A DNA stretch of 43,548 bases from Pseudomonadota bacterium (GTDB taxonomy: Bacteria; Pseudomonadota; Alphaproteobacteria; Rhizobiales; Pleomorphomonadaceae), in contig JAGSYU010000009.1 in assembly GCA_018262575.1 (NCBI GenBank), forward strand, positions 1-43,548, in the 5' to 3' direction. Positions within the stretch are counted from its first letter, which is position 1, and each line of letters begins with the position of its first letter. The notes under the pieces were generated by a model. The model had not been told where the DNA came from. It searched no databases and saw only the letters and a list, made by a program, of their open reading frames with translations. The position numbers and the translations under genes were made by a program. Below, in pieces: positions 1 through 8,949 of this stretch.

Positions 1-256
1 CTCGGCCATCGCGCTCTGGCTCGGGACTGAACAGGCTCTGCCTTTCCTGGTGCTGACCGCCCTGTTCGGTGGCGCGCTGTCGCTCGCCGTCCTCGGCTTC
101 CGCGCGCTGCCGCTGCCTGCCTTTCTGCTCGGCTGGCCACCGGCGCAGCGCCTGCACGAAAAGGGAGCCGGCGTTCCCTATGGCGTGGCGCTTGCCGCCG
201 CCGCGCTCGTGGTCTTTCCCGAGACGCAATGGTTCACCGTCTTCGTGAGAATGTAA
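1..256 (+). CDS. cpaA: Prepilin peptidase CpaA/TadV, C-terminal fragment
   Basis: Only the last 84 or so codons are present; the gene enters from the left edge in the frame that starts at base 2 and ends with TAA at 254-256. The visible part holds two hydrophobic segments and ends in a GVPYGVALAAAALVVFPE stretch, which matches the final membrane helix of the small A24-type prepilin peptidases CpaA/TadV that cut the leader from Flp pilins in the inner membrane. The catalytic Asp residues of the family lie in the missing part, so activity cannot be judged. The identity rests on this short C-terminus plus the cpaB-tadC genes that follow in the same direction. Confidence 0.75.
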   Translation, partial: SAIALWLGTEQALPFLVLTALFGGALSLAVLGFRALPLPAFLLGWPPAQRLHEKGAGVPYGVALAAAALVVFPETQWFTVFVRM

Positions 257-328
257 GGCGAAGGAAGCCGTCAATTCCTGACGATTTCTAAAGGGCCGAT
301 ACGGACCGACACGATTTCAAACAAGTTA

Positions 329-343
329 TTAACCATAAATTCA
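329..343 (+). promoter_or_regulatory. CtrA-like half-perfect box upstream of cpaB
   Basis: The sequence reads TTAA-N7-TTCA, seven of eight bases of the CtrA consensus TTAA-N7-TTAA, in an AT-rich patch of the 150-base gap between cpaA and cpaB. CtrA controls pilus genes in Caulobacter. A short inverted repeat, CGTCA-5 nt-TGACG (269-283), lies between this patch and the end of cpaA and could be a weak terminator. Function is inferred. Confidence 0.35.
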
Positions 344-431
344 GCGTTACCCCGTGTACTTGGCGTCGAGTGGAACGCTCGTCGTCCTTTGTCACGAGGC
401 AACATCATGCGCCCGATCCAACTGGTAGGCT

Positions 432-1115
432 GTGGCCCAGCCGGTGGTGCCACAGATGGAGCTCGAGGACGTGCTGGTGGCCGCCAAGGACATCGGCATC
501 GGCAAAAACGTCGATCCCGACAACCTCGTCTGGAAGTCCTGGCCGAAAGCAGGACTCAGCGACACCTACATTCAGCGCTCGGCTGAACCCGACGCGGTCA
601 GCGGCCTCAAGGGGATGCTGGTACGCAGCCCCATCCTGGCCGGCGAGCCAATTCGCAAGAGCAAGCTCCTGCGATCCGACCGAGGCTTCCTGTCCGCCGT
701 GCTGTCTGAAGGCATGCGCGCGGTGGCGGTACGGGTCAACGCCGCCTCGACGGCCGGCGGCTTCATCCTGCCGGAGGATCGTGTCGACATCCTTCTGGTC
801 CGCCAGAAGGAGGCCAACGAGGCATCGGCCGAAACCATCCTCACCGATGTCAGGGTGCTGGCGATCGACCAATCGGTCCAGCAGACCGGCGACGACAAGC
901 AAGCGTCGATCGTCGCGCAGAACACGGCAACACTCGAGCTCACACCCGACCAGACCGAGCTTGTCGCCCAGGCCCAGCAGATCGGCTCGATCTCGCTGGC
1001 GCTTCGCCCTCTGGCCGAGGCTCAGCAGCCGGCCGCCCGCCAGCGCAAGCCGACCGGCATCGCCGTCGTCAAATTCGGCGTCGTCTCCCGCGTCACGGCT
1101 CAGCAAGCGCCATGA
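432..1115 (+). CDS. cpaB: Tad pilus assembly protein CpaB/RcpC, N-terminus disrupted
   Basis: The readable 227-codon frame begins at a GTG (432) and enters at once the SAF-like domain (VLVAAKDIGIGKNV, about residues 14-27), followed by the RcpC/CpaB body (GMLVRSPILAGEPI, AVAVRVNA, GGFILPEDRVDILLV). CpaB proteins normally begin with a membrane or signal segment; none is present. The well-placed ribosome site GAGG (396-399) serves an ATG at 407 that encodes MRPIQLVG, a plausible natural N-terminus, but this is in another frame and runs to a stop at 586. A stop codon at 426-428 blocks extension of the main frame. I infer a deletion plus frameshift near 430, or a sequencing or assembly error. As written, the protein could not be exported normally. 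The stop overlaps the alternative upstream cpaC start by four bases. Confidence 0.75.
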   Translation: MAQPVVPQMELEDVLVAAKDIGIGKNVDPDNLVWKSWPKAGLSDTYIQRSAEPDAVSGLKGMLVRSPILAGEPIRKSKLLRSDRGFLSAVLSEGMRAVAVRVNAASTAGGFILPEDRVDILLVRQKEANEASAETILTDVRVLAIDQSVQQTGDDKQASIVAQNTATLELTPDQTELVAQAQQIGSISLALRPLAEAQQPAARQRKPTGIAVVKFGVVSRVTAQQAP

Positions 1116-1156
1116 ACCAAGCGTCCCGACCGACCGCCAACCCAGGAAACCCGGTC

Positions 1157-2548
1157 ATGAACCGCTGCCTAGCGCTGACTTTCTCCCTCGCGGCCTTTCT
1201 CGCCGCCGGCCTTGCGGTCACACTCGAGCCGGCCCAGGCTGCCGACACCGCCGCCATCCAGTCGATCGCCGATATCCAGGGCAAGGTTGTCAATCTCGGC
1301 CTCAACAAGTCGATGGTCATCGACCTGCCCGAGGACATCCGAGACGTTCTGGTGTCCAACCCGGTGATTGCCGACGCGGTTGTGCGCAACAACCGCAAGA
1401 TCTACCTGATCGGCATGAGCGTCGGCGAGGCCAACGTCTTCCTGTTCGGTGACGGCAACCGCCAGATTGCCCATTTCGAACTGGTCATCGGCCGCGATAC
1501 GGTCGGACTCGAGAGTACGCTTGCCGAGGTCATTCCCGGTTCGCACATCAGAGCGCAGTCGCTGGGTGATTCGCTGGTGCTGTCGGGCAGTGTCACCTCG
1601 CCCGAGGCGGCGGCAACCGCCGCCAACATTGCCGCCAAGTTCGTCGGCTCGCCCGAAAAGGTCATCAATTCGATCGCCATCTCCGGCTCCGATCAGGTCA
1701 ACCTCCGCGTCGTCATCGCCGAGGTGGAGAAGAACACGGTCAGGAAGCTCGGCATCGACATGGCCGGCGGGTTCGGCGCCATCGCCGCGGCCAGCTCTGG
1801 CAACAACCTCACTTCCAACCTGGCAGGACTGTCGTCCGACTCCACCAAGCTGTTCGGCATAGGCGACACTGCGACCAGCTCGGCGATCAACATCGGAACG
1901 GATCATTTTACTGCAATGATCAACGCCCTGAAGACGCAGGGCGTGGTGCGGACGCTGGCCGAGCCGAACGTCACGGCCATTTCCGGCCAGCCGGCCAAGG
2001 TCGTGGTGGGCGGCGAGATCCCCTACACGCTGGTCAGCGATAACGGCAACAGCGTCAACTTCAAGGAATACGGCGTCATTTTGAAGTTCACGCCGGTGGT
2101 GCTGACCTCCGGACGCATCAGCCTCAACATCAACACCGAGGTGAGCGACATCGACACCTCGCTCAACAGCAGCGTGCCGGCCATCAAGAAACGCGGCGCC
2201 GAAACCACCGTCGAAGTTCCGTCGGGCGGCGCCATCGCCATTGGTGGCCTGTTGCGCGACAACGTGACCAAAACCATCAACGGCACACCCGGCCTGTCCG
2301 ACCTGCCGATCCTCGGCGCGCTGTTCAAGAGCGAGGCCTACCAGCGCCAGCAGACCGAGCTGGTCGTCTTTGTGACGCCCTATCTCGTCAAGCCGGTGGC
2401 CCCCTCGGCCATCACCCGGCCCGACCAGAACCTCAACTTCCAGGCCGACGCCCAGAGCTATTTTCTGAATCAGATCAACCGCATCTACCGCGTCAACGGC
2501 GCCGCTTCCGGTTCCTATCAGGGCCGCTACGGTTTCTCCTATGAATGA
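1157..2548 (+). CDS. cpaC: Tad pilus secretin CpaC/RcpA
   Basis: Outer-membrane secretin through which the Flp pilus leaves the cell. From the chosen ATG the protein starts with a signal peptide (MNRCLALTFSLAAFLAAG, cleavage probably after AQA). An N-terminal pilus/secretin domain follows (NLGLNKSMVIDLPEDIRDV), then a BON-like domain (LGDSLVLSGSVTSPEAA), then the conserved secretin core with VPSGGAIAIGGLLRD and TPGLSDLPILGALF, and the terminal TELVVFVTPYLVKPV strand. An in-frame ATG at 1112 overlaps the cpaB stop but has no ribosome site and would bury the signal peptide; AGGAAA (1144-1149) sits properly before 1157. Its last bases overlap an upstream alternative start of cpaD. Confidence 0.93.
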   Translation: MNRCLALTFSLAAFLAAGLAVTLEPAQAADTAAIQSIADIQGKVVNLGLNKSMVIDLPEDIRDVLVSNPVIADAVVRNNRKIYLIGMSVGEANVFLFGDGNRQIAHFELVIGRDTVGLESTLAEVIPGSHIRAQSLGDSLVLSGSVTSPEAAATAANIAAKFVGSPEKVINSIAISGSDQVNLRVVIAEVEKNTVRKLGIDMAGGFGAIAAASSGNNLTSNLAGLSSDSTKLFGIGDTATSSAINIGTDHFTAMINALKTQGVVRTLAEPNVTAISGQPAKVVVGGEIPYTLVSDNGNSVNFKEYGVILKFTPVVLTSGRISLNINTEVSDIDTSLNSSVPAIKKRGAETTVEVPSGGAIAIGGLLRDNVTKTINGTPGLSDLPILGALFKSEAYQRQQTELVVFVTPYLVKPVAPSAITRPDQNLNFQADAQSYFLNQINRIYRVNGAASGSYQGRYGFSYE

Positions 2549-2570
2549 GCCAGCGCTTCGGAGGAGTGCC

Positions 2571-3281
2571 ATGCAGGCAATGAATCCCCTTCCCCGCTCC
2601 GACAGGCAGCCGTTCCGGCCTGCCAAGCTGACGGCGGTCGCCCTGGTGTTGGCGCTCGCCGCCTGCAACCAGCAGGGCCAGGCGCTAACCGATGGCTTGC
2701 CGGCCGACGGTTACCGCAGTGTCTATCCGATCGCCGTCACCGAAGCGCCCCAGACCCTGGACATCCCCGTCGGTACCGGTACCGGAGGGCTTTCACCCGA
2801 CCTCAGGGCGGTGGTGGCCGACTTCGGCGCCGACGCGGCGCGCAATGCCACCGGTCCGGTGGTGGTGATGACGCCGGTAGGATCGGTCAATCAGGCGGCG
2901 GCCGATTACCTTGCCCGCCAGATCAAGGCAGTGCTCAGGCAATCCGGTGTCGCCGCGACCTATCTGAGATCGCAGACCTACGCCGTCGCCGACCCGCGCG
3001 TTCCGGCGCCGATCCGGCTCGGATTTACCCGCATCAAGGCGGTCAGCCCGCCCTGTGGCCGCTGGACCACCGACATCATGCCCGACGGCCAAAAAGCCAA
3101 CGACGGTGCCGAGTTTGGCTGTGCCACCCAGGCCAATCTCGCCGCCATGGTGGAAAATCCGAACGATCTCCTGATGCCACGAGCCGAGACACCCGTGCGT
3201 GGTTGGCAGCGCTGGGAGATGCTTCAGAAGGCGGCCAAGGGATCGAGCCCGTCGGCCACCTATCCGACTTCGACTTTCTAG
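2571..3281 (+). CDS. cpaD: Tad pilus assembly lipoprotein CpaD
   Basis: CpaD is a cell-envelope lipoprotein that helps seat the CpaC secretin. The protein begins with a lipoprotein signal (AVALVLALAAC, lipid-modified Cys at residue 32) and carries family features: YPIAVTEAPQTLDIPVG near the N-terminus and the cysteine-bearing stretches PPCGRW and EFGCATQANLAAMVENPNDL, the latter being the most conserved part of the family, followed by a proline/serine-rich tail. The ATG at 2571 follows GGAGGAG directly; an in-frame ATG at 2541 lies inside the end of cpaC and has no such site. It is 12 bases from cpaE and clearly in the same operon. Confidence 0.92.
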   Translation: MQAMNPLPRSDRQPFRPAKLTAVALVLALAACNQQGQALTDGLPADGYRSVYPIAVTEAPQTLDIPVGTGTGGLSPDLRAVVADFGADAARNATGPVVVMTPVGSVNQAAADYLARQIKAVLRQSGVAATYLRSQTYAVADPRVPAPIRLGFTRIKAVSPPCGRWTTDIMPDGQKANDGAEFGCATQANLAAMVENPNDLLMPRAETPVRGWQRWEMLQKAAKGSSPSATYPTSTF

Positions 3282-3293
3282 GAACCGACGGCC

Positions 3294-4565
3294 ATGACCA
3301 CCGACGATCCGCACACTCCCCCCGCTTCAGGCCGACCCGCCGACGTCGATGGGCTGAAGCCTGTGCCGCGCATCGCCATCCAGGCGTTCTGCGAGACGCC
3401 GGAGGTCGCCGACGTGCTTGAGCAGGCGGCAGCCGACCGACGCATGGCCAGGGCGCACGTCAAGGTGCACCAGGGTGGCGTCCCCGCCGCCCTCGACTTC
3501 TACGCCGCCGCCCCGACACCAAACCTTCTCTTCGTCGAGACGCGGGAACGCCATCAGGGAGTACTCGAGCAGGTCGACCAGTTGGCCACCGTTTGCGACG
3601 CCGGCACAAAGGTGGTGCTCATCGGCCATCACAACGATGTCGCGCTCTATCGCGATCTGATGCGCCGCGGTGTTTCCGAATATATGGTCACCCCCTTCGA
3701 CCTCTACGACGTCATCCGCGAGATCGGCGAGATCTATCTTTCGCCCGACGTGAAGCCGGTGGGACGGACCATCGCCTTCATCGGCGCCCGCGGCGGCGCC
3801 GGTTCGTCGACGATCGCCCACAACGTCGCCTTCGCACTGTCGCGCGGCTTCGACGGCGGCGTCGTGCTGGCCGACCTCGACTTGCCTTTCGGCACCGCCA
3901 GCCTCGACTTCAACCAGGAGCCACCACAGACGCTGGCCGACGCTCTCTCGGCCGGCGACCGGGTCGACGACGTCTTCCTCGACCGGCTGCTGTCCAAGTG
4001 CGCCGACAATCTCAGCCTGCTCGCCGCCCCAGCGACCCTCGATCGTGCCTTCGATCATGACGAGATGGCCTTCGAGCCAATCATCGACGCCGTCCGCGTC
4101 AGCGCGCCGGCCATCATACTCGACCTCCCCCATCTCTGGACGGCCTGGGTCCGCCGGTTGCTCGGTGCCGCCGACGAGGTGGTGATCACCGCCACGCCCG
4201 ACCTCGCTTCCCTTCGGAACGCCAAGAACCTCATCGACCAGTTGAAGATCGCCCGTCCCAACGACGAGGCGCCGCGCCTCGTGATCAACCAGGTCGGACT
4301 GCCGAAGCGTCCTGAGATCAAACCCGCCGACTTCCAGAAGGCCCTGCAGCTCGACCTGGCAGCCGTCATTCCTTTCGACGCCGCCCTGTTCGGCACGGCG
4401 ACCAACAACGGACAGATGATCGCCGAGCTCAACGCCCGCTCGCCGACCGCTCAGATCTTCGACGCGCTTGCCGCCCGCCTCACCGGCCGCAGCCCCGCCC
4501 GCGGTGGCCGCAAGTCGGCCCTCATTCCCCTGCTCGCCCACCTGCCGCGCTTCAAGGCGCGCTGA
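3294..4565 (+). CDS. cpaE: Tad pilus polar localisation ATPase CpaE/TadZ
   Basis: MinD/ParA-like protein that places the Tad machine, often at a pole. Residues 25-150 form a receiver-like atypical domain (VVLIGHHNDVALYRDLMRRGVSEYMVTPF). The ATPase part begins at the deviant Walker A GARGGAGSST (164-173), in which both usual Lys positions are replaced (Arg and Ser); this is common in CpaE and suggests weak or altered ATP hydrolysis. ADLDLPFGTASLDFN follows as the switch region. Length (423) is normal for the family. There is a 24-base gap to cpaF. Confidence 0.92.
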   Translation: MTTDDPHTPPASGRPADVDGLKPVPRIAIQAFCETPEVADVLEQAAADRRMARAHVKVHQGGVPAALDFYAAAPTPNLLFVETRERHQGVLEQVDQLATVCDAGTKVVLIGHHNDVALYRDLMRRGVSEYMVTPFDLYDVIREIGEIYLSPDVKPVGRTIAFIGARGGAGSSTIAHNVAFALSRGFDGGVVLADLDLPFGTASLDFNQEPPQTLADALSAGDRVDDVFLDRLLSKCADNLSLLAAPATLDRAFDHDEMAFEPIIDAVRVSAPAIILDLPHLWTAWVRRLLGAADEVVITATPDLASLRNAKNLIDQLKIARPNDEAPRLVINQVGLPKRPEIKPADFQKALQLDLAAVIPFDAALFGTATNNGQMIAELNARSPTAQIFDALAARLTGRSPARGGRKSALIPLLAHLPRFKAR

Positions 4566-4589
4566 CGGTCAGGACGCGGAGATCTATCG

Positions 4590-6041
4590 ATGTTTGGCAA
4601 GCGCGGCACATCAGCTCTGGCACAGGACAAGCCGGCAACGACTCCGGCGGCACGGCCCGCCGAGTCGAAGCTCGCCGCCGCGCCCGCACCGGCCACACCG
4701 GCGCGCTCCACACCGGCGCCTGAGGCGCAGGAACGGCGCAAGTCCGACAGCTATTACGACACCAAGTCGTCTATCTTCTCGGCACTCATCGAGACGATCG
4801 ATCTCAGCCAGCTTGCCAAGCTCGACCTCGAGACGGCGCGCGAGGAGATCCGCGACATCGTCGGCGATATCATCACGCTGAAGGCAGTGGTGATGTCGAT
4901 CTCCGAGCAGGAAGAGCTGCTCGACGATATCTGCAACGACGTGCTCGGCTACGGCCCGCTCGAGCCTCTGCTCGCCCGGGACGATATCTCCGACATCATG
5001 GTCAACGGCGCCGATGCCACCTTCATCGAAGTCGCTGGCAAGATGGTCAAGACCAACGTGCGCTTCCGCGACAACGTGCAGCTGATGAACATCTGCCAGC
5101 GCATCGTCAGCCAGATCGGCCGTCGCGTCGACGAGGCCTCGCCCATCTGCGACGCCCGCCTGCCAGACGGCAGCCGCGTCAACGTCATTGCGCCGCCGCT
5201 GGCCATCGACGGACCGACGCTGACCATCCGCAAGTTCAGAAAAGACAAGCTGACGCTGCCGCAGCTCGTCAAGTTCGGCTCGATCACCCCCGAGGGTGCC
5301 ACCATCCTCGAAATCATCGGTCGCTCTCGCTGCAACGTGCTGGTATCCGGCGGTACCGGCTCGGGCAAGACGACGCTGCTCAACTGCCTCACCGCCTACA
5401 TCGAGCCGACCGAACGCATCATCACCTGCGAGGACGCCGCCGAACTCCAGCTGCAGCAGCCGCATGTCGTCCGCCTCGAGACGCGCCCGCCCAACCTTGA
5501 GGGCGAGGGCCAGGTGACCATGCGCGACCTCGTGAAGAACTGCCTGCGCATGCGCCCCGAGCGGATCATCGTCGGCGAAGTGCGCGGCCCCGAGGCCTTT
5601 GACTTGCTGCAGGCGATGAATACCGGTCACGATGGCTCGATGGGCACCTTGCACGCCAACTCGCCGCGCGAGGCGATCTCCCGCGTCGAATCGATGATTT
5701 CCATGGGCGGCTATACGCTGCCGTCCAAAACGGTGCGCGAGATGATCGTCACCTCGGTCGACGTCATCATCCAGGCGGCACGCCTCAGAGACGGGTCGCG
5801 CCGCATCACCCACATCACCGAGGTGGTCGGCATCGAAGGCGAGGTGGTGATCACCCAGGACCTGTTCGTTTATGAAATCACCGGCGAGGAGAGCGACGGC
5901 CGGCTGATCGGCCGGCACCGGTCGACCGGCATCGGTCGGCCGAAGTTCTGGGACCGGGCCCGTTACTACGGCGAAGAGCGGCGGCTCGCCGCCGCCCTCG
6001 ACGCATCCGAAGCGCCGGCACCAGCCGGCGCCTATGCCTGA
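4590..6041 (+). CDS. cpaF: Tad pilus motor ATPase CpaF/TadA
   Basis: Secretion ATPase of the GspE/VirB11 class that powers Flp pilus assembly from the cytoplasmic side of the inner membrane. A low-complexity Ala/Pro/Thr N-terminus (residues 10-50) leads into the conserved [22 protein letters not shown] stretch. The Walker A motif GGTGSGKTT is at residues 254-262, followed by the Asp box [11 protein letters not shown], the [13 protein letters not shown] Walker B region and the His box [15 protein letters not shown]. All motifs needed for catalysis are visible. The ATG follows GGAG (4577-4580). The gene continues into tadB after 30 bases. Confidence 0.96.
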   Translation: MFGKRGTSALAQDKPATTPAARPAESKLAAAPAPATPARSTPAPEAQERRKSDSYYDTKSSIFSALIETIDLSQLAKLDLETAREEIRDIVGDIITLKAVVMSISEQEELLDDICNDVLGYGPLEPLLARDDISDIMVNGADATFIEVAGKMVKTNVRFRDNVQLMNICQRIVSQIGRRVDEASPICDARLPDGSRVNVIAPPLAIDGPTLTIRKFRKDKLTLPQLVKFGSITPEGATILEIIGRSRCNVLVSGGTGSGKTTLLNCLTAYIEPTERIITCEDAAELQLQQPHVVRLETRPPNLEGEGQVTMRDLVKNCLRMRPERIIVGEVRGPEAFDLLQAMNTGHDGSMGTLHANSPREAISRVESMISMGGYTLPSKTVREMIVTSVDVIIQAARLRDGSRRITHITEVVGIEGEVVITQDLFVYEITGEESDGRLIGRHRSTGIGRPKFWDRARYYGEERRLAAALDASEAPAPAGAYA

Positions 6042-6071
6042 CCGCGCAAGCGGCGACACGGGAGAGGGAGC

Positions 6072-7073
6072 ATGCAGCTGGGCATCGACGTCCGCGTCCT
6101 CGCGATGATGGGCCTCGTCGGCTTCTCGATCGCCGCGCTGCTCTATGGCTTCTTCTATGGCCGCATCGAGCGGCAGGCGACGGTTGAGCGTCGGCGGACA
6201 CTGGCGGCCAACGCGTCTCCCGACATCGAGCGGGTCAAGACGGCGAGCCCGACTGCCCGCCGCCGCAATGTCCAGGAAACGCTCAAGGACCTCGAGATCA
6301 AGCAGAAGCACAAGGCATCGAAGTCCACCAATCCGCCGATGCAGCTTCGCCTCGAACAGGCCGGCCTTACGCTTTCAACTGGCCGCTTCTATACCTACAG
6401 CGCCCTGACGGGCGTCGTCATCGTGGCGGGCTGCCTCCTCGCCGGCCTGCCGTTCTTCCTGCTGCTCGGTGCCGGCTTTGTCGGCGCCGTCGGTCTGCCA
6501 CGCTTCGTCGTCAATTTCATCCGCAAGCGTCGCCACGCCGCCTTCATCGACGAGCTCGCCAACGCCGTCGAGGTGATCGTCCGCGGCGTCAAGGCCGGCC
6601 TGCCGCTCAATGACTGCCTGCGGATGATCGCCACCGAGGCCAAGGATCCAGTCAAGAGCGAGTTCCGAGCCGTCGTCGAGTCGATGCAGCTCGGCGTGCC
6701 GATCGACGAGGCGGTCACCCGCATGTACGAGCGTGTGCCGCTGCCGGAGACCAACTTCTTCGGCATCGTGCTCTCCATCCAGTCGAAGGCCGGCGGCAAC
6801 CTTTCCGAGGCGCTCGGCAACCTCGCCAAGGTCCTGCGCGAGCGCAAGAAGATGCGTGCCAAGATCCAGGCGATGAGTATGGAGGCGAAGTCTTCGGCCG
6901 GCATCATCGGCTCGCTGCCGCTCATCGTCACCACGCTCGTCTACCTGACCAGCCCCGACTACATCATGGTGCTGTTCGTCACGCCGATCGGACAGATCGT
7001 CCTCGGCATTTCGGTTCTCTGGATGCTGATCGGTGTCTTCGTCATGAAGCGCATGATCGCCTTCGACTTCTGA
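6072..7073 (+). CDS. tadB: Tad pilus inner-membrane platform protein TadB
   Basis: Polytopic protein of the T2SSF family that, with TadC, forms the membrane platform on which CpaF acts. There is one membrane segment near residues 14-30, a basic cytoplasmic stretch, a pair at about 108-148, the T2SSF domain from about 155 to 280 (FIDELANAVEVIVRGVKAGLPL, SKAGGNLSEALGNLAKVLRER) and two C-terminal segments ending in MKRMIAFDF. A purine-rich GGGAGAGGGAG precedes the ATG. The gene is ten bases from tadC. Confidence 0.93.
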   Translation: MQLGIDVRVLAMMGLVGFSIAALLYGFFYGRIERQATVERRRTLAANASPDIERVKTASPTARRRNVQETLKDLEIKQKHKASKSTNPPMQLRLEQAGLTLSTGRFYTYSALTGVVIVAGCLLAGLPFFLLLGAGFVGAVGLPRFVVNFIRKRRHAAFIDELANAVEVIVRGVKAGLPLNDCLRMIATEAKDPVKSEFRAVVESMQLGVPIDEAVTRMYERVPLPETNFFGIVLSIQSKAGGNLSEALGNLAKVLRERKKMRAKIQAMSMEAKSSAGIIGSLPLIVTTLVYLTSPDYIMVLFVTPIGQIVLGISVLWMLIGVFVMKRMIAFDF

Positions 7074-7083
7074 GGAGTCGCCC

Positions 7084-8055
7084 GTGGGCGCGATCGTCGA
7101 CATCCTGCGCGATCCGGTGGCGTTGATGGCCATTCTGGTGTCTCTGGCCATCTTCGCCACCATCGTCAGCCTGACCCTGCCGCTGCTGTCGGGTGATCGC
7201 CTGCCGGCGCGCATGCGGGCGGTGGCCGACGAGCGCGAGAAGATCCGCCAGCGCGAGCGCGCCCGACTCACCGAAGAGGGACGCGGCTCGCTGCGCGGCA
7301 AGGAATCCAAGGCCTACATGCGCCGCCTCGTCGAAAAACTGTCGCTGAGAAAGGCGCTGCTTGACGATAAAGGCGAGGAGAAGCTGAAGCAGGCCGGCTT
7401 TCGCAGCGAGGCGGCCACCACCACCTTCCTGTTCGCCCGTTTCGTGTTGCCCTTCGCCTTTCTGGCCGTCGCCATCTTCTACATCTTCATCGTGCTGAAG
7501 GTCGACCGTCCCCTGCCCTTCAAGGCCGGCATCTGTCTGGTGATCGCCTATGCCGGTTTCTACATGCCGGTGATCGTCGTTTCCAACGCACTGCAGAAGC
7601 GCCAGCAGTCAATCAAGCGCGCCTTCCCCGATTCTCTCGATCTCCTGCTCATCTGCGTCGAAAGCGGCATGTCGATCGAGCCTGCCTTCCGCCGTGTGTC
7701 CGAGGAAATCGGCAGCCAGTCGCTGGCACTGGCCGAGGAACTCAGCCTGACCACCGCCGAGCTGTCCTACCTATCCGACCGCCGGCAGGCCTACGAGAAC
7801 CTGGGGAGCCGCACCGGCCTCGACGGCGTCAAGTCCGTCTGCCTCGCGCTCATCCAGTCCGAACGCTATGGCACGCCGCTCGGCCAGACACTGCGCGTGC
7901 TCAGCCAGGAAAACCGCGACATGCGCATGAACGAGGCCGAGAAAAAGGCGGCGGCGCTGCCGCCCAAGCTGACCGTGCCGATGATCCTGTTCTTCCTGCC
8001 GGTGCTGTTCGCCGTCATCATGGCGCCAGCCATCATCAAGATCATGTCGATGTAG
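7084..8055 (+). CDS. tadC: Tad pilus inner-membrane platform protein TadC
   Basis: Second T2SSF-family platform subunit. It has an N-terminal membrane segment (about 13-36), a charged linker rich in Arg/Glu, two central segments, and the T2SSF domain with FPDSLDLLLICVESGMSIEPAFRRVSEE in the middle and PPKLTVPMILFFLPVLFAVIMAPA at the end. The start is GTG at 7084, supported by GAGGAG overlapping the tadB stop. This is the last gene of the run. The usual partners tadD, tadE, tadF and tadG do not follow; they must lie elsewhere or upstream of the window. Confidence 0.93.
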   Translation: MGAIVDILRDPVALMAILVSLAIFATIVSLTLPLLSGDRLPARMRAVADEREKIRQRERARLTEEGRGSLRGKESKAYMRRLVEKLSLRKALLDDKGEEKLKQAGFRSEAATTTFLFARFVLPFAFLAVAIFYIFIVLKVDRPLPFKAGICLVIAYAGFYMPVIVVSNALQKRQQSIKRAFPDSLDLLLICVESGMSIEPAFRRVSEEIGSQSLALAEELSLTTAELSYLSDRRQAYENLGSRTGLDGVKSVCLALIQSERYGTPLGQTLRVLSQENRDMRMNEAEKKAAALPPKLTVPMILFFLPVLFAVIMAPAIIKIMSM

Positions 8056-8074
8056 AAAGCCTGCAAATAGAAAA

Positions 8075-8100
8075 CCCCGGCGCGACGGCCGGGGCTTTCT
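8075..8100. terminator. Bidirectional terminator between tadC and upp
   Basis: A perfect 7-base-pair stem, CCCCGGC (8075-8081) with GCCGGGG (8088-8094), encloses a six-base loop. It is followed by CTTTCT on the plus strand and by a TTTT run on the minus strand (the AAAA at 8071-8074). It can end both the Tad operon and the convergent nucleoside cluster. Confidence 0.8.
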
Positions 8101-8122
8101 GAAATTGACGATGCCAGAGTGC

Positions 8123-8749
8123 TTACTTGGTGCCGTACATGCGATCGCCGGCATCGCCGAGGCCGGGCACGATGTAGCCCTTCTCGTTGAGATGGCTGTC
8201 GATCGCCGCCGTGAACACCGCCACATCGGGATGCGCCTCGACGAAATGCTTGATACCCTCGGGGGCGGCGAGCAGGCAGACGAAGCGAATGTCGCGGGCG
8301 CCGCGCTCCTTCAGCTTGTCGACGGCGGCAATCGACGAGTTGCCGGTGGCCAGCATCGGATCGACAACGATGGTGAGTCGGTCGGAAAGGTCGGCCGGCG
8401 CCTTGAAGTAATACTCGACCGGCTGCAACGTCTCGTGGTCGCGGTAGATGCCGATGTGCGACACGCGGGCCGCCGGTACCAGGTCGAGCATGCCTTCGAG
8501 AAGACCGTTGCCGGCGCGCAGCACCGAGGCGAACACCAGCTTCTTGCCTTCGAGCGTCGGCGCCATCATCGTCTGGAGCGGCGTCTCGATCTCCACCTCG
8601 GTCAGCGCCAGGTCGCGCGTCACCTCGTAGCAGAGCAGCGTCGAGATCTCGCGCAACAGACGCCGGAAGCTCGCCGTCGAGGTTTCCTGCTTGCGCATGA
8701 TGGTCAGCTTGTGCTGCACCAGCGGATGATCGATGACCTTGACGCTCAT
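8123..8749 (-). CDS. upp: Uracil phosphoribosyltransferase
   Basis: Cytosolic enzyme that joins uracil and PRPP to give UMP, recapturing the base freed by nucleoside phosphorolysis. The family signatures are all visible: the N-terminal [15 protein letters not shown], the [12 protein letters not shown] region, the PRPP-binding [12 protein letters not shown], and the C-terminal [16 protein letters not shown] uracil-binding tail. The length of 208 residues is typical. The ATG at 8749 follows GAGGAG. It is the last gene of the nucleoside cluster, 200 bases from add, and a hairpin lies in that gap, so it may have its own promoter as well. Confidence 0.96.
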   Translation of the reverse strand: MSVKVIDHPLVQHKLTIMRKQETSTASFRRLLREISTLLCYEVTRDLALTEVEIETPLQTMMAPTLEGKKLVFASVLRAGNGLLEGMLDLVPAARVSHIGIYRDHETLQPVEYYFKAPADLSDRLTIVVDPMLATGNSSIAAVDKLKERGARDIRFVCLLAAPEGIKHFVEAHPDVAVFTAAIDSHLNEKGYIVPGLGDAGDRMYGTK

Positions 8750-8912
8750 GGGCTCCTCGCGGGCTTTGGGTTTTGGCGACCATAGAGACTCGGAGCCGCC
8801 TCCGAAACCGGCATTTCCCCCAATCTCCACCGGATTCCGGCGAGAGCACCCGCCAATCAGGTTTTTGCAACCGGATTGAAAAGCGCGGCCCAAGGAAATG
8901 AATAGGGAGCAT

Positions 8913-8944
8913 TCGCCGACCAGATGACTCAGTCTGGCCGGCGA
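8913..8944 (-). terminator. Hairpin after add, possible terminator or attenuator
   Basis: A 12-base-pair inverted repeat with one G-T wobble (8913-8924 with 8933-8944) and an 8-base loop starts five bases beyond the add stop. No run of T follows directly on the minus strand, so it may slow transcription or protect the mRNA end rather than fully terminate. It would separate upp expression from the genes upstream. Confidence 0.45.
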
Positions 8945-8949
8945 GTGTC

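Noticed and set aside
1169-2668. Long open frame on the minus strand opposite cpaC
   Set aside because: It mirrors the high-GC codon pattern of cpaC, has no ribosome site or recognisable domain, and cpaC shows full secretin motifs.
3776-3830. CpaE as an inactivated ATPase because of its altered Walker A
   Set aside because: Loss of the usual Lys positions is a normal feature of many CpaE/TadZ proteins, so it is not evidence of decay.
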